Positions 29,202 through 37,165 of a DNA stretch of 64,000 nucleotides are shown here, in pieces (positions within the stretch are counted from its first letter, which is position 1; every line of letters begins with the position of its first letter). Where the stretch lies: contig JAYQTB010000004.1 in assembly GCA_038147195.1 (NCBI GenBank), forward strand, positions 682,001-746,000, written 5' to 3'. This stretch comes from Eutrophocola salsuginis (GTDB lineage Bacteria; Pseudomonadota; Gammaproteobacteria; Pseudomonadales; Pseudohongiellaceae). The notes below the pieces were generated by a model. The model made no database searches. It was not told where the DNA came from and saw only the letters and a list, made by a program, of their open reading frames with translations. Made by a program: the position numbers and the translations under genes.

Positions 29202-29708
29202 ATGCAGCACTGGCACCTACTCATGACCAAGCCCCGGGAGGACGAACGGGCGGAAACCCACCTCCTAAACCAGGGCTATGAGATTTTTCGGCCTCTGCTG
29301 AAAAAATACCGCATTCGCGGGGGCAAACAGGTCGCTGTCGTTGAGCCGATGTTTCCCCGTTATATCTTTATTCACCTGGATGACGTCATCAGCAACTGGG
29401 CCAGGATTCGCTCAACCCGCGGCGTTTCGGGGTTCGTGCGATTCTCGGAACTGCCCGCCAAGGTGCCCGAAGACCTGATAAACCTGCTCCAGGCTCAGTG
29501 CGATGAAGGCTGCATCGTCGACCTGACCGGCAAGGAGCCCCACGTGTTCAGAAAGGGGGATGGCGTTGAGATCACCGAAGGCAGTTTCCGGGGTATCCAG
29601 GCCATGATCAAGGAGCAAAAAGGCGAGGATCGCGTGGTCCTGCTCCTCAACCTGATGGGCCAGGAACGCGCCATGGAAATGCCGATACACCAGGTCAAAC
29701 CCTCCTGA
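29202..29708 (+). CDS. rfaH: transcription antiterminator RfaH
   Basis: NusG paralogue that joins RNA polymerase paused at ops sites, suppresses termination and couples translation in long glycan operons. ATG 29202 gives the family N terminus HWHLLMTKPREDERAETHL. The NGN domain follows (MFPRYIFIHLDD, IRSTRGVSGFVRF). After a linker comes the C-terminal KOW-like domain (FRKGDGVEITEGSFRGIQAMI). Length is 168 residues. The 101-base gap before it is very AT-rich, with several TATAAA-like -10 candidates but no convincing -35. An ops element lies 231 bases after its stop, so the factor and its target are linked in cis. Confidence 0.92.
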   Translation: MQHWHLLMTKPREDERAETHLLNQGYEIFRPLLKKYRIRGGKQVAVVEPMFPRYIFIHLDDVISNWARIRSTRGVSGFVRFSELPAKVPEDLINLLQAQCDEGCIVDLTGKEPHVFRKGDGVEITEGSFRGIQAMIKEQKGEDRVVLLLNLMGQERAMEMPIHQVKPS

Positions 29709-29787
29709 ACTGTCCGTATTCCGGGCATTTTAGCGTAGTGACACAGATACCCGAAACTGCCTATTCTTATCGCTTCACCATGAATAC

Positions 29788-29802
29788 GTTCAAATCGTGA
29801 AC
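29788..29802. promoter_or_regulatory. operator copy 1 (GTTCA-N5-TGAAC)
   Basis: First of three 15-base inverted repeats with fixed half-sites GTTCA and TGAAC and a variable 5-base centre (here AATCG). It lies 16 bases upstream of the proposed -35 box and 32 bases (start to start) before copy 2. The likely binder is the MarR-type protein encoded just downstream; that assignment is inference. Confidence 0.75.
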
Positions 29803-29817
29803 ACAAGAAAAAAAGTC

Positions 29818-29846
29818 TTGTTCATCGCTTGAACATGCCTTATACT
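29818..29846 (+). promoter_or_regulatory. promoter of the EPS regulator/locus
   Basis: TTGTTC (29818-29823) and TATACT (29841-29846) are separated by exactly 17 bases, predicting a start near 29853. The -10 matches five of six consensus bases and the -35 is weak (TTG only), as expected of a regulated promoter. Operator copy 2 overlaps the -35 and spacer, and copy 3 begins just after the predicted start. Confidence 0.6.
29820..29834. promoter_or_regulatory. operator copy 2 (GTTCA-N5-TGAAC)
   Basis: Second copy of the palindrome, centre TCGCT. It overlaps the -35 hexamer and the 5' half of the spacer, a position from which a bound protein would block RNA polymerase. Copy 3 starts 34 bases later, so the three sites repeat at about three helical turns. 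Confidence 0.75.
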
Positions 29847-29853
29847 CACTTTC

Positions 29854-29868
29854 GTTCACAGCGTGAAC
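29854..29868. promoter_or_regulatory. operator copy 3 (GTTCA-N5-TGAAC)
   Basis: Third copy, centre CAGCG, placed at or just after the predicted transcription start. With copies 1 and 2 it brackets the promoter on both sides, which fits repression by cooperative binding. Confidence 0.75.
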
Positions 29869-29914
29869 ATGCTTCTGTAAAAGCTCTGTAATAGTAGTTA
29901 TATCTCTCCTTGAT

Positions 29915-29954
29915 CATGCTGCCGCCCTGCAACAGTAGGGCGGTAGCGTGTTTT
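29915..29954 (+). promoter_or_regulatory. ops element inside a terminator-like hairpin
   Basis: GGCGGTAGCGTG at 29939-29950 matches the ops (RfaH recruitment) element at all 12 positions. It forms most of the 3' arm of an inverted repeat: 29915-29928 pairs with 29937-29950 over 14 positions (12 Watson-Crick, two G-T). Two further pairs are possible in the loop, leaving AACA at the tip. TTTT (29951-29954) follows directly, so the RNA would look like a short-tailed intrinsic terminator. It lies in the leader about 60 bases after the predicted start and 26 bases before the MarR-family gene. Confidence 0.85.
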
Positions 29955-29979
29955 ACATAACAACAAGAAGCCTCCCGCC

Positions 29980-30321
29980 ATGCCTGTTCTCAACGACGAA
30001 AACCGTTACAAGCTCCTCAAACTCCTCCACGACAACCCCGACATGAACCAGCGCCAGATCGCCTCAACTCTGGGGCTGAGCCTGGGCAAGGCCAATTTCT
30101 GTTTGAAGGCCCTTGTCGAGAAAGGCTGGGTGAAGGTAGTCAATTTCAGCCGTAGTCCCAATAAGAAGGCATACGTCTACCTGCTCACGCTTCGTGGTAT
30201 TGAGGAAAAAGCGGCGGTGACTAAAGACTTCCTTGAGCGTAAACAAAAGGAATATGAAGATCTCAAAGCCGAAATAGAAGAGCTCAAGAATGAGGCGCGC
30301 ACACTCCATCAGGACTCCTAA
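29980..30321 (+). CDS. EPS-associated MarR-family regulator
   Basis: A 113-residue winged helix-turn-helix protein (about residues 1-80; recognition region NQRQIASTLGLSLGKANFCL, wing around SRSPNKKAYVYLLT), followed by a charged C-terminal coiled coil (about 85-110). It matches the small MarR-like family found at the head of exopolysaccharide loci. It is the first gene after the operator-promoter-ops leader and is probably autoregulated through the three palindromes. The direction of control is not known from sequence. No strong Shine-Dalgarno precedes ATG 29980. Confidence 0.88.
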   Translation: MPVLNDENRYKLLKLLHDNPDMNQRQIASTLGLSLGKANFCLKALVEKGWVKVVNFSRSPNKKAYVYLLTLRGIEEKAAVTKDFLERKQKEYEDLKAEIEELKNEARTLHQDS

Positions 30322-30390
30322 CCAGTAACATGCGTTTTATGAGAGAACCTGGCGGCTGTTTTATCCTCAATAATATTGATAAGCCTAAAG

Positions 30391-32175
30391 ATGTCAGAAA
30401 CGATAACTAGACACGCAGTTTTGAGTCAACTCAGTTGCTTGTTCCGGCACGTAAGCAGCAGAAGAAAAGCCCAATTCGTGTTTTTGATCGTCCTCACTGC
30501 AATGAGTTCCGTTGCTGAGATAGCAAGTTTAGGGGCCGTAGTACCGTTTATTGGGATACTTACGCAGCCAGAAAGAGTTTTCCAACAACCAAATCTTCAA
30601 TGGGCCGTAGATCTCTTCAATATCGAGTCTGCCGACCAATTGGTGCTACCTTTAACTATCGGCTTCGCTATTGCGGCAATAATCGCGGGAATATTGCGGT
30701 TAGTGCTTCTTTGGGTAGGAATCAGACTAGGAAATGCGGCTGGTGTAGATTTGGGCATCCAGATCTTCCAAAAAACGTTATACCAGCCATACAAGGTCCA
30801 TATTTCTCGTCACAGTAGTGAAATTATTAGCGTAATTACTCAAAAAGTGGGGGCGGCCACGATAATACTGATATCTACAGTTACCTTTTCTACATCATTA
30901 ATACTTTTCGGAGCTATTCTGGTTACTCTTCTGATTGTGGACCCTTTAGTAGCGATAATAGCAAGTTTCAGTTTCGGTACAACTTATATGGTAATCGCGC
31001 GCATGACGCGAAGCAGAATTGTTTCCAATAGTCACCAAATCGCGACAGAGCAAACAAATGTCGTCCGTTCATTGCAAGAAGGATTGGGTGCCATCCGTGA
31101 TGTATTACTAAACAATGCGCAGTCTTTCTATTCCAACCTTTACCATCAGTCAGTTGTTAAGTTATACAAGGCGCAAAGTGAAAATACGTTTGTAAACCAG
31201 GCACCCCGTTTCGCGATGGAGGCTATCGGATTGGTATTGATAGCGCTTCTTGCGTTTGTATTAAGTAAGAGAGATGGCGGCGTTGGTGAGGCATTACCGG
31301 CACTGGGATTATTGGCGTTGGGAGCGCAAAGATTAATTCCGCTAATGCAACAGATCTATGGGAATTGGTCCTTGTTGGCAGGAAGTAAAGCATCGCTCCA
31401 GGACGTCTTGGAATACCTCGATCAACCGGTAGCCGAACTGGAAGTAAACAGAGCCGTTGCTTTCCAGCCCTTCAGGGAGAAAATCGTATTCAAGAATGTG
31501 GCATTTCGATATGGTGACTCGCAGCCAGACGTATTAAGAAATATAGATCTTGAGATTCGTAGAGGGGAACGAGTAGGTTTTATCGGTACTACTGGAAGTG
31601 GAAAAAGCACGCTCCTCGATTTGTTAATGGGCCTTCTCGAGCCAACCGGCGGCAAGATTTTTGTAGATGGAATAGAAATTGAATCTGGTAATCGGCAAGC
31701 CTGGCAAAACAATATAGCTCATGTCCCCCAGCATATATTTTTGGCAGACACATCCTTTTTGGAAAACATTGGATTTGGATTTGGAAAATCGAATATTGAC
31801 GTTTCGCGAGTAAAAAAAGCTGCAAAACAGGCAAATGTTGACAAGCTAATAGAGTCCAGGCCAGGGGGGTACAATCAGCTCGTTGGAGAGCGCGGCGTAC
31901 AGCTAAGTGGCGGCGAGCGTCAGCGCATTGGTATAGCCAGGGCTCTATACAGAAATGCCGACATCCTCGTTTTTGATGAGGCAACCAGTGCTCTCGATAC
32001 TGACACTGAAGCTGAGGTGATGACGGCGATTGAAGATTTAAGTTCGGATCTAACGGTATTAATTATAGCTCATCGCCTCACTACCCTTAAAAGCTGCGAC
32101 AAGATTGTCGAACTCGATAAATCCACAATTTACAGAATCGGAACCTATAAAGAATTGATTGGATCCAGTGCTTGA
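30391..32175 (+). CDS. ABC transporter, PglK/MsbA-like glycan flippase
   Basis: Full half-transporter with fused membrane and ATPase domains, 594 residues from ATG 30391. About six membrane helices lie in residues 25-310 (for example FVFLIVLTAMSSVAEIASLGAVV and IGLVLIALLAFVL). The ATPase has Walker A GTTGSGKST (399-407), signature LSGGERQRIGIARAL (from 505) and Walker B ILVFDEATSALD. The closest functional analogues are PglK-type flippases that move lipid-linked oligosaccharides, which fits a locus without a visible Wzx. Export of another lipid-linked glycan cannot be excluded. Confidence 0.85.
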   Translation: MSETITRHAVLSQLSCLFRHVSSRRKAQFVFLIVLTAMSSVAEIASLGAVVPFIGILTQPERVFQQPNLQWAVDLFNIESADQLVLPLTIGFAIAAIIAGILRLVLLWVGIRLGNAAGVDLGIQIFQKTLYQPYKVHISRHSSEIISVITQKVGAATIILISTVTFSTSLILFGAILVTLLIVDPLVAIIASFSFGTTYMVIARMTRSRIVSNSHQIATEQTNVVRSLQEGLGAIRDVLLNNAQSFYSNLYHQSVVKLYKAQSENTFVNQAPRFAMEAIGLVLIALLAFVLSKRDGGVGEALPALGLLALGAQRLIPLMQQIYGNWSLLAGSKASLQDVLEYLDQPVAELEVNRAVAFQPFREKIVFKNVAFRYGDSQPDVLRNIDLEIRRGERVGFIGTTGSGKSTLLDLLMGLLEPTGGKIFVDGIEIESGNRQAWQNNIAHVPQHIFLADTSFLENIGFGFGKSNIDVSRVKKAAKQANVDKLIESRPGGYNQLVGERGVQLSGGERQRIGIARALYRNADILVFDEATSALDTDTEAEVMTAIEDLSSDLTVLIIAHRLTTLKSCDKIVELDKSTIYRIGTYKELIGSSA

Positions 32176-32196
32176 AGTGTCGCTAGGAGAAATATT

Positions 32197-33195
32197 CTGA
32201 AAAAATTACTTGTCACTGGGGCTGATGGTTTTATCGGTTCACATCTCACTGAAAGTCTCGTAAGGGCAGGCTATGATGTTCGAGCGTTCGTCCAGTATAA
32301 CTCATTTAATTCATGGGGGTGGTTAGACCAGTCAGAAGCAGAAATTCGCGATAACCTTGATGTGTTTTCGGGGGACATCAGAGATCCATTCGGTGTAAAG
32401 AAAGCGCTGAATGGATGCGATGTCGTGTTGCATCTAGCCGCCCTGATTGCAATCCCGTATTCGTATCACTCTCCTGGCACTTATATAGATACTAACGTCA
32501 AAGGCACATTGAATATTCTCCAGGCCGCAAGAGAGCTAGATACTGCCCGGGTGATACACACTTCTACCAGCGAGGTTTATGGGTCTGCTCAGTATGTTCC
32601 TATTGATGAGGCGCATCCGATACGTGGTCAATCACCGTATTCGGCGTCGAAAATTGCAGCTGACCAACTAGCCTATTCCTTTTTTTCTTCATTCAATCTC
32701 CCGGTCATTACTATAAGGCCTTTTAATACATATGGACCTAGACAATCCGCCCGGGCAGTAATACCCACAATTGTTACTCAAATCGCCAACGGCTTGGAGG
32801 AAATATCCCTGGGATCGGTTTCCCCCACCAGGGACTTTAACTATGTCAGCGATACAGTTCGGGGATTTATGCGCGCAATTGAGGCAGAAAATTGTTTTGG
32901 TGAAGTAATCAATCTGGGCAGTAATTTTGAAATCTCTATTGCTGATTTGGCGCTACTAATAGCTGAATTAATGGGTGTCAATGTCAGAATTATTACCGAA
33001 GATGAAAGACTTCGGCCTGATTCGTCCGAGGTTGACAGATTACTCGCCTCCAATGAAAAAGCTCATAAATTTTTGAATTGGCAGCCTGAATGTCCGGGTA
33101 TCGATGGTTTAAAAGCCGGTCTCAGGAAAACGATTGATTGGTTTTCGAAAGAAGAGAACCTGAGGCAATACAAGTCAGATATTTATAATGTATGA
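32197..33195 (+). CDS. legB: LegB, nucleotide-GlcNAc 4,6-dehydratase (non-canonical start)
   Basis: First committed enzyme of legionaminic-acid synthesis, making the 4-keto-6-deoxy sugar nucleotide. The Rossmann motif LLVTGADGFIGSHL is encoded upstream of any ATG, GTG or TTG in frame. The frame is closed by the ABC stop at 32175, so translation must begin at CTG 32197 (AGGAG ends seven bases before) or at ATT 32194; the first canonical codon, GTG 32362, would delete the cofactor site. The family segment YNSFNSWGWLD, the TSTSEVYG block and catalytic Y148-x3-K152 (YSASK) are present. Length is 333 residues. It overlaps legC by four bases. Confidence 0.9.
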   Translation: MKKLLVTGADGFIGSHLTESLVRAGYDVRAFVQYNSFNSWGWLDQSEAEIRDNLDVFSGDIRDPFGVKKALNGCDVVLHLAALIAIPYSYHSPGTYIDTNVKGTLNILQAARELDTARVIHTSTSEVYGSAQYVPIDEAHPIRGQSPYSASKIAADQLAYSFFSSFNLPVITIRPFNTYGPRQSARAVIPTIVTQIANGLEEISLGSVSPTRDFNYVSDTVRGFMRAIEAENCFGEVINLGSNFEISIADLALLIAELMGVNVRIITEDERLRPDSSEVDRLLASNEKAHKFLNWQPECPGIDGLKAGLRKTIDWFSKEENLRQYKSDIYNV

Positions 33196-34364
33196 GTCCT
33201 GAAATTCGCTCGCTTTTGCCAACGCAGATCGTCGATGCCTTGCAACGTGCTATTGGGCCAGGGCCTGCAAATCTTCATGAGCCGGTCTTCAATCACAACG
33301 AGTGGCACTATCTCAAGGACTGCCTGGACAGCACATACGTTTCTTCGGTCGGTAAGTATGTAGATAAATTTGAAAGTGGATTGGTTGAATTTACAGGCGC
33401 AAAGTTTGTTGTGGCTGTAGTTAACGGAACCGCTGCGCTACATACCGCTTTGCTGCTTGCGGCTGTTGAGACTAGCGATGAGGTTCTTATGCCGGCCCTG
33501 ACCTTTGTCGCAACAGCAAATGCAGTCGCCTATTGCAATGCTCATCCCCATTTTGTTGATAGCGGAATAGATACACTCGGAGTACACCCTGGCAGGTTGC
33601 GTGAATACCTGTCAACCAAAGCAGAAATGAGGAACGGTATTTGTGTCAATCGGCAGACCGGCAGGAAGATTAGCGCCCTGATAGCCATGCATACATTCGG
33701 ACACCCGGCAGATATGGAGGGATTGTGCAAGGTTTGCAGGGATTTCAATTTGATTCTGATAGAGGATGCAGCCGAATCGTTAGGAAGTTTCTATCATGGG
33801 CGCCACACAGGTGTTATCGGTGATATAGGCATATTGAGTTTCAACGGCAATAAAATTATTACGACTGGTGGCGGTGGTGCAGTTCTGGTTAATGATCCAT
33901 GTCTAGCAAAGCACGCAAAGCACATTACAACAACCGCCAAAATTCCTCATCCATGGCGATATAGACATGACCAGGTAGGCTATAACTACAGGTTGCCGAA
34001 TATTAATGCGGCACTCGGATGCGCACAGTTAGAAACCCTTGGCCAGAGACTTGATAGTAAAAGAGCGCTTTTCAATAAATATCAGCTTGCGCTGGACGAA
34101 TTGGATGGTGTTAGTCTGTTTGAAGAACCGTTTGGATGCAAAAGTAATTACTGGCTACAGACGATAATTCTGGAAAATCCTGAGTTGAGGAATTCCGTAC
34201 TGGAAGAGACTAACGCCGCTGGTTACGGTACTCGCCCTTGCTGGGACTTATTGAATACGCTTCCACATTTTATGAAAAATCAAACCATGAATCTCGAGGG
34301 CGCAGAATTCCTGGCAGAGAGAATAATAAACCTGCCAAGTAGTTCTTTTTTGGCCGATGGCTAA
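33192..34364 (+). CDS. legC: LegC, PLP-dependent sugar aminotransferase
   Basis: DegT/DnrJ/EryC1-type aminotransferase that puts the 4-amino group on the LegB product. The 390-residue protein has ALTFVATANAVAY, the cofactor-binding Asp in LILIEDAAESLG and the PLP lysine K221 in SFNGNKIITTGGGG. It closely resembles the LegC family rather than PseC. It starts within legB (ATGA) and ends within legH, so it is translationally coupled on both sides. Confidence 0.92.
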   Translation: MSPEIRSLLPTQIVDALQRAIGPGPANLHEPVFNHNEWHYLKDCLDSTYVSSVGKYVDKFESGLVEFTGAKFVVAVVNGTAALHTALLLAAVETSDEVLMPALTFVATANAVAYCNAHPHFVDSGIDTLGVHPGRLREYLSTKAEMRNGICVNRQTGRKISALIAMHTFGHPADMEGLCKVCRDFNLILIEDAAESLGSFYHGRHTGVIGDIGILSFNGNKIITTGGGGAVLVNDPCLAKHAKHITTTAKIPHPWRYRHDQVGYNYRLPNINAALGCAQLETLGQRLDSKRALFNKYQLALDELDGVSLFEEPFGCKSNYWLQTIILENPELRNSVLEETNAAGYGTRPCWDLLNTLPHFMKNQTMNLEGAEFLAERIINLPSSSFLADG

Positions 34365-34986
34365 TAGCACTAACGGTATTTTGTTACTAGGCGCAGGGGG
34401 GCATGCCATATCCTGCATTGAAGTCATAGAAGCCGGAGGCAAGTACTGTGTCGTCGGGCTCATCGGAATCGAGGAAGAAGTCGGTAATACTGTCGATAAT
34501 TACGAGGTGTTAGGCACTGATGCCAATATCATGGACTTGGCGGGCACTGTCAAATACGCGCATATTTCAGTGGGGCAGATCAAGTCCGCCGCCTTACGCA
34601 TGAAGTTATATCAACAGGCGATTCGTTCGGGAATGAGCCTGCCTACACTGATCTCTCCCCATGCTCATGTTTCAGGTAAAGCTGAAATAGGCGCGGGGAG
34701 TATCGTTATGGCGGGAGCAGTGGTTAATGCAGGCGTCAAGATTGGTGATAACTGTATTATCAATACTTCCGCCGTGATAGATCACGGAGTGATGATAGGC
34801 GATTTTTCGCACATATCCACTGGTGTCATATTGAATGGAGATGCCGAAGTAGGTAAGGAATCCTTTGTTGGAAGTGGTACCACTGTTAAGGAAAACGTAA
34901 AGATAGGTAGCAGTTGTGTCGTTGGCATGGGGCTGGCAATCAAGAACAATGTGCCTGCCGGCACTTTATTGCGGGAAAACTGCTAA
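34357..34986 (+). CDS. legH: LegH, NeuD-family sugar N/O-acetyltransferase
   Basis: Acetyl-CoA-dependent transferase of the NeuD/PglD type: an N-terminal Rossmann-like domain (ILLLGAGGHAISCIEVIEAGG, residues 5-25), then a left-handed beta-helix (from about residue 95, TLISPHAHVSGKAEIGAGS). A catalytic His lies in SAVIDHGVMIGDFSHIS. In this operon the expected job is 4-N-acetylation to the diacetamido sugar used by LegG. Length is 209 residues. It overlaps legC by eight bases. Confidence 0.87.
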   Translation: MANSTNGILLLGAGGHAISCIEVIEAGGKYCVVGLIGIEEEVGNTVDNYEVLGTDANIMDLAGTVKYAHISVGQIKSAALRMKLYQQAIRSGMSLPTLISPHAHVSGKAEIGAGSIVMAGAVVNAGVKIGDNCIINTSAVIDHGVMIGDFSHISTGVILNGDAEVGKESFVGSGTTVKENVKIGSSCVVGMGLAIKNNVPAGTLLRENC

Positions 34987-34988
34987 CC

Positions 34989-35996
34989 GTGCCCCACCGG
35001 ACAACAATAATCGCTGAGGCAGGAGTAAATCACAATGGGGAGTTAAGCCTCGCCAAAAATCTCGTTGATGCAGCATCAAAGGCGGGCGCAGATTACGTCA
35101 AATTCCAGACATTCAAGGCAGACAGGATCGTCACCAGATCCGCTTCCAAGGCCTCCTACCAAAAGACCGGACTTACTGACAATGAAAGTCAGTACGAAAT
35201 GCTCAAGAAAATTGAGTTGAGCGAAGAGGATCATCTGGAATTACTAAAGTACTCTGAATCCAGAAATGTAAAATTTCTGTCGACAGCTTTTGACCTTGAA
35301 AGCCTGGATTTTCTGAAGCGCCTTGGCCTTAAGCTATTCAAGATTCCATCCGGTGAAATAACCAACCGCCCTTTTCTCGAACGGGTAGGTGCCTTCAGGC
35401 AAAAAGTTATCTTGTCTACTGGTATATCATCAATGGAAGAAATCCGGGAAGCTCTGGACGTATTGATTACAGCGGGAACGAAAAAAACTGATATAACTAT
35501 CTTACATTGTACATCGGAATATCCTGCACCTATGAGCGAAGTAAATCTTCGAGCGATGCTATCTATAAGAGATACTTTTGATGTGGACGTAGGTTATTCA
35601 GACCATACCATGGGTATCGAAATACCAATTGCTGCGGTCGCACAAGGTGCTTCAGTCATCGAAAAGCATTTTACCCTGGATAGAAAGATGCCCGGGCCTG
35701 ATCACCTGGCGAGCCTGGTGCCTGATGAACTGTACCAAATGGTCGCCGCCATACGTAATGTCGAATCTGCAATGGGAGATGGTATCAAGAAGCCTGCTCC
35801 AAGCGAGATGAGGAACAGGGATATTGTTAGAAAGTCCATTGTGGCCAGTCGGGACATTACGAAGGGTGAGCTATTTAGCTCCGAAAATCTGACAACTAAA
35901 CGACCGGGCACCGGGATTTCCCCGATGAAGCTTCCTCATATTCTGGGCACACCATCACCCAGGAGTTTTAGTAAAGACGAATTGATCGTTTTGTGA
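34989..35996 (+). CDS. legI: LegI, NeuB-type legionaminic acid synthase
   Basis: Condenses the 2,4-diacetamido-trideoxymannose with PEP to give legionaminic acid. GTG 34989, two bases after the legH stop, gives the family N terminus TTIIAEAGVNHNGELSLA. Other blocks are YVKFQTFKADRIVT, LKLFKIPSGEI, ILHCTSEYPAP, VGYSDHT and EKHFTLDRKMPGPDHLASL, plus a C-terminal antifreeze-like SAF domain with KRPGTGISP. Length is 335 residues. Confidence 0.94.
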   Translation: MPHRTTIIAEAGVNHNGELSLAKNLVDAASKAGADYVKFQTFKADRIVTRSASKASYQKTGLTDNESQYEMLKKIELSEEDHLELLKYSESRNVKFLSTAFDLESLDFLKRLGLKLFKIPSGEITNRPFLERVGAFRQKVILSTGISSMEEIREALDVLITAGTKKTDITILHCTSEYPAPMSEVNLRAMLSIRDTFDVDVGYSDHTMGIEIPIAAVAQGASVIEKHFTLDRKMPGPDHLASLVPDELYQMVAAIRNVESAMGDGIKKPAPSEMRNRDIVRKSIVASRDITKGELFSSENLTTKRPGTGISPMKLPHILGTPSPRSFSKDELIVL

Positions 35997-37162
35997 TGAT
36001 GAAAATTTGTGTAGTTACAGGATCGCGAGCTGACTATGGTTTGCTTAAGAATGTTATGTATACGATCTGTGATGATGAATCGCTGGAGTTGCAAATCATT
36101 TCTACCGGGATGCACCAATCTCCATCATATGGGCTTACCTTCAGGGAAATCGAGAAGGACGGTTTCACAATCGATAAAAAAGTTGAAATGCTGGTCAGTT
36201 CTGACACGGCTACGGGAATTACTAACTCTATAGGACTTGGGGTAATTGGAATGGGGGAGGCGCTGGGGAGTTTGCGTCCTAACCTGGTTCTCCTGCTCGG
36301 CGACAGGTTCGAGATACTTGCTGCGAGTGTGGCTGCAATGATTGCCAGGATACCGATTGTGCACTTGCATGGCGGTGAAACGACAATTGGCGCATTCGAT
36401 GAATCTATAAGACATGCGATAACAAAAATGGCGAGTCTGCATTTCGTAGCTGCTGAAGACTATAGGCGCAGAGTGTTGCAACTGGGTGAGGATCCGGACC
36501 GGGTTTTTAATGTGGGCGGATTAGGTATTGATAGCTTAAACCGACTCGAGTTGTATCCGAAGTCGAAGGTCGAGGAACTTTTAGGCATCGAATTTCTTCA
36601 AAAAGCGCTGCTGGTTACGTTCCATCCTGTAACTCTCGATGTTGTCGACATCGGAAAACAGGTAGATGAATTATTGAGCGCGCTCGATTGTATTGCGGAT
36701 ACGACGCTTATTTTTACATTTCCAAATGCGGATACCGGTAGTTCAGGTATCGTTGACCCGATCAAAAAATTCGTCGCAAGGCGAAACAATTCCTATATAT
36801 ATCAATCACTTGGCCAGAAGTTATATTTTTCCTGTGTATCATGCTGTGACGGCGTGATCGGTAACTCGTCTAGTGGGTTGCTCGAAGTGCCCAGTTTAAA
36901 AAAGGGGACAGTAAATATCGGGGATCGCCAGGAAGGCCGGTTGAAAGCAAGTAGCGTTATCGACTGTGAACCTGAAAAGAGTGAAATACTTGCCGCTATC
37001 AATCGTCTGTATTCCAGTGAATTTCAGGCTGAGTTGGAAAATGTGCAGAATCCTTATGGGGCAGGTGGTGCAGTTAATAAAATTGTAGAAACTATAAAAG
37101 AACTGGGTGCCGAGATTTCTGTAAAAAAGACTTTTTTCGATATCCCCGGGAAAGCTGAGTAA
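35996..37162 (+). CDS. legG: LegG, NeuC-type hydrolysing 2-epimerase
   Basis: Removes the nucleotide and inverts C2 to give the free mannose-configured sugar used by LegI. The N terminus MKICVVTGSRADYGLLKN, the HLHGGETTIGAFDESIRHAITKM block and NSSSGLLEVPSLKKGTVNIGDRQ are characteristic of NeuC-like enzymes. ATG 35996 overlaps the legI stop (TGATG); a second ATG follows at 35999, and GTG 35993 is also in frame. About 388 residues. The legI-legG-ptmE order is that of the Campylobacter legionaminate cluster. Confidence 0.93.
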   Translation: MMKICVVTGSRADYGLLKNVMYTICDDESLELQIISTGMHQSPSYGLTFREIEKDGFTIDKKVEMLVSSDTATGITNSIGLGVIGMGEALGSLRPNLVLLLGDRFEILAASVAAMIARIPIVHLHGGETTIGAFDESIRHAITKMASLHFVAAEDYRRRVLQLGEDPDRVFNVGGLGIDSLNRLELYPKSKVEELLGIEFLQKALLVTFHPVTLDVVDIGKQVDELLSALDCIADTTLIFTFPNADTGSSGIVDPIKKFVARRNNSYIYQSLGQKLYFSCVSCCDGVIGNSSSGLLEVPSLKKGTVNIGDRQEGRLKASSVIDCEPEKSEILAAINRLYSSEFQAELENVQNPYGAGGAVNKIVETIKELGAEISVKKTFFDIPGKAE

Positions 37163-37165
37163 TAA

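Noticed and set aside
29773..29785. A possible fourth operator half (TTCACCATGAAT)
   Set aside because: The spacing between half-sites is three bases instead of five and the half-sites are imperfect, so it does not match the other three copies.
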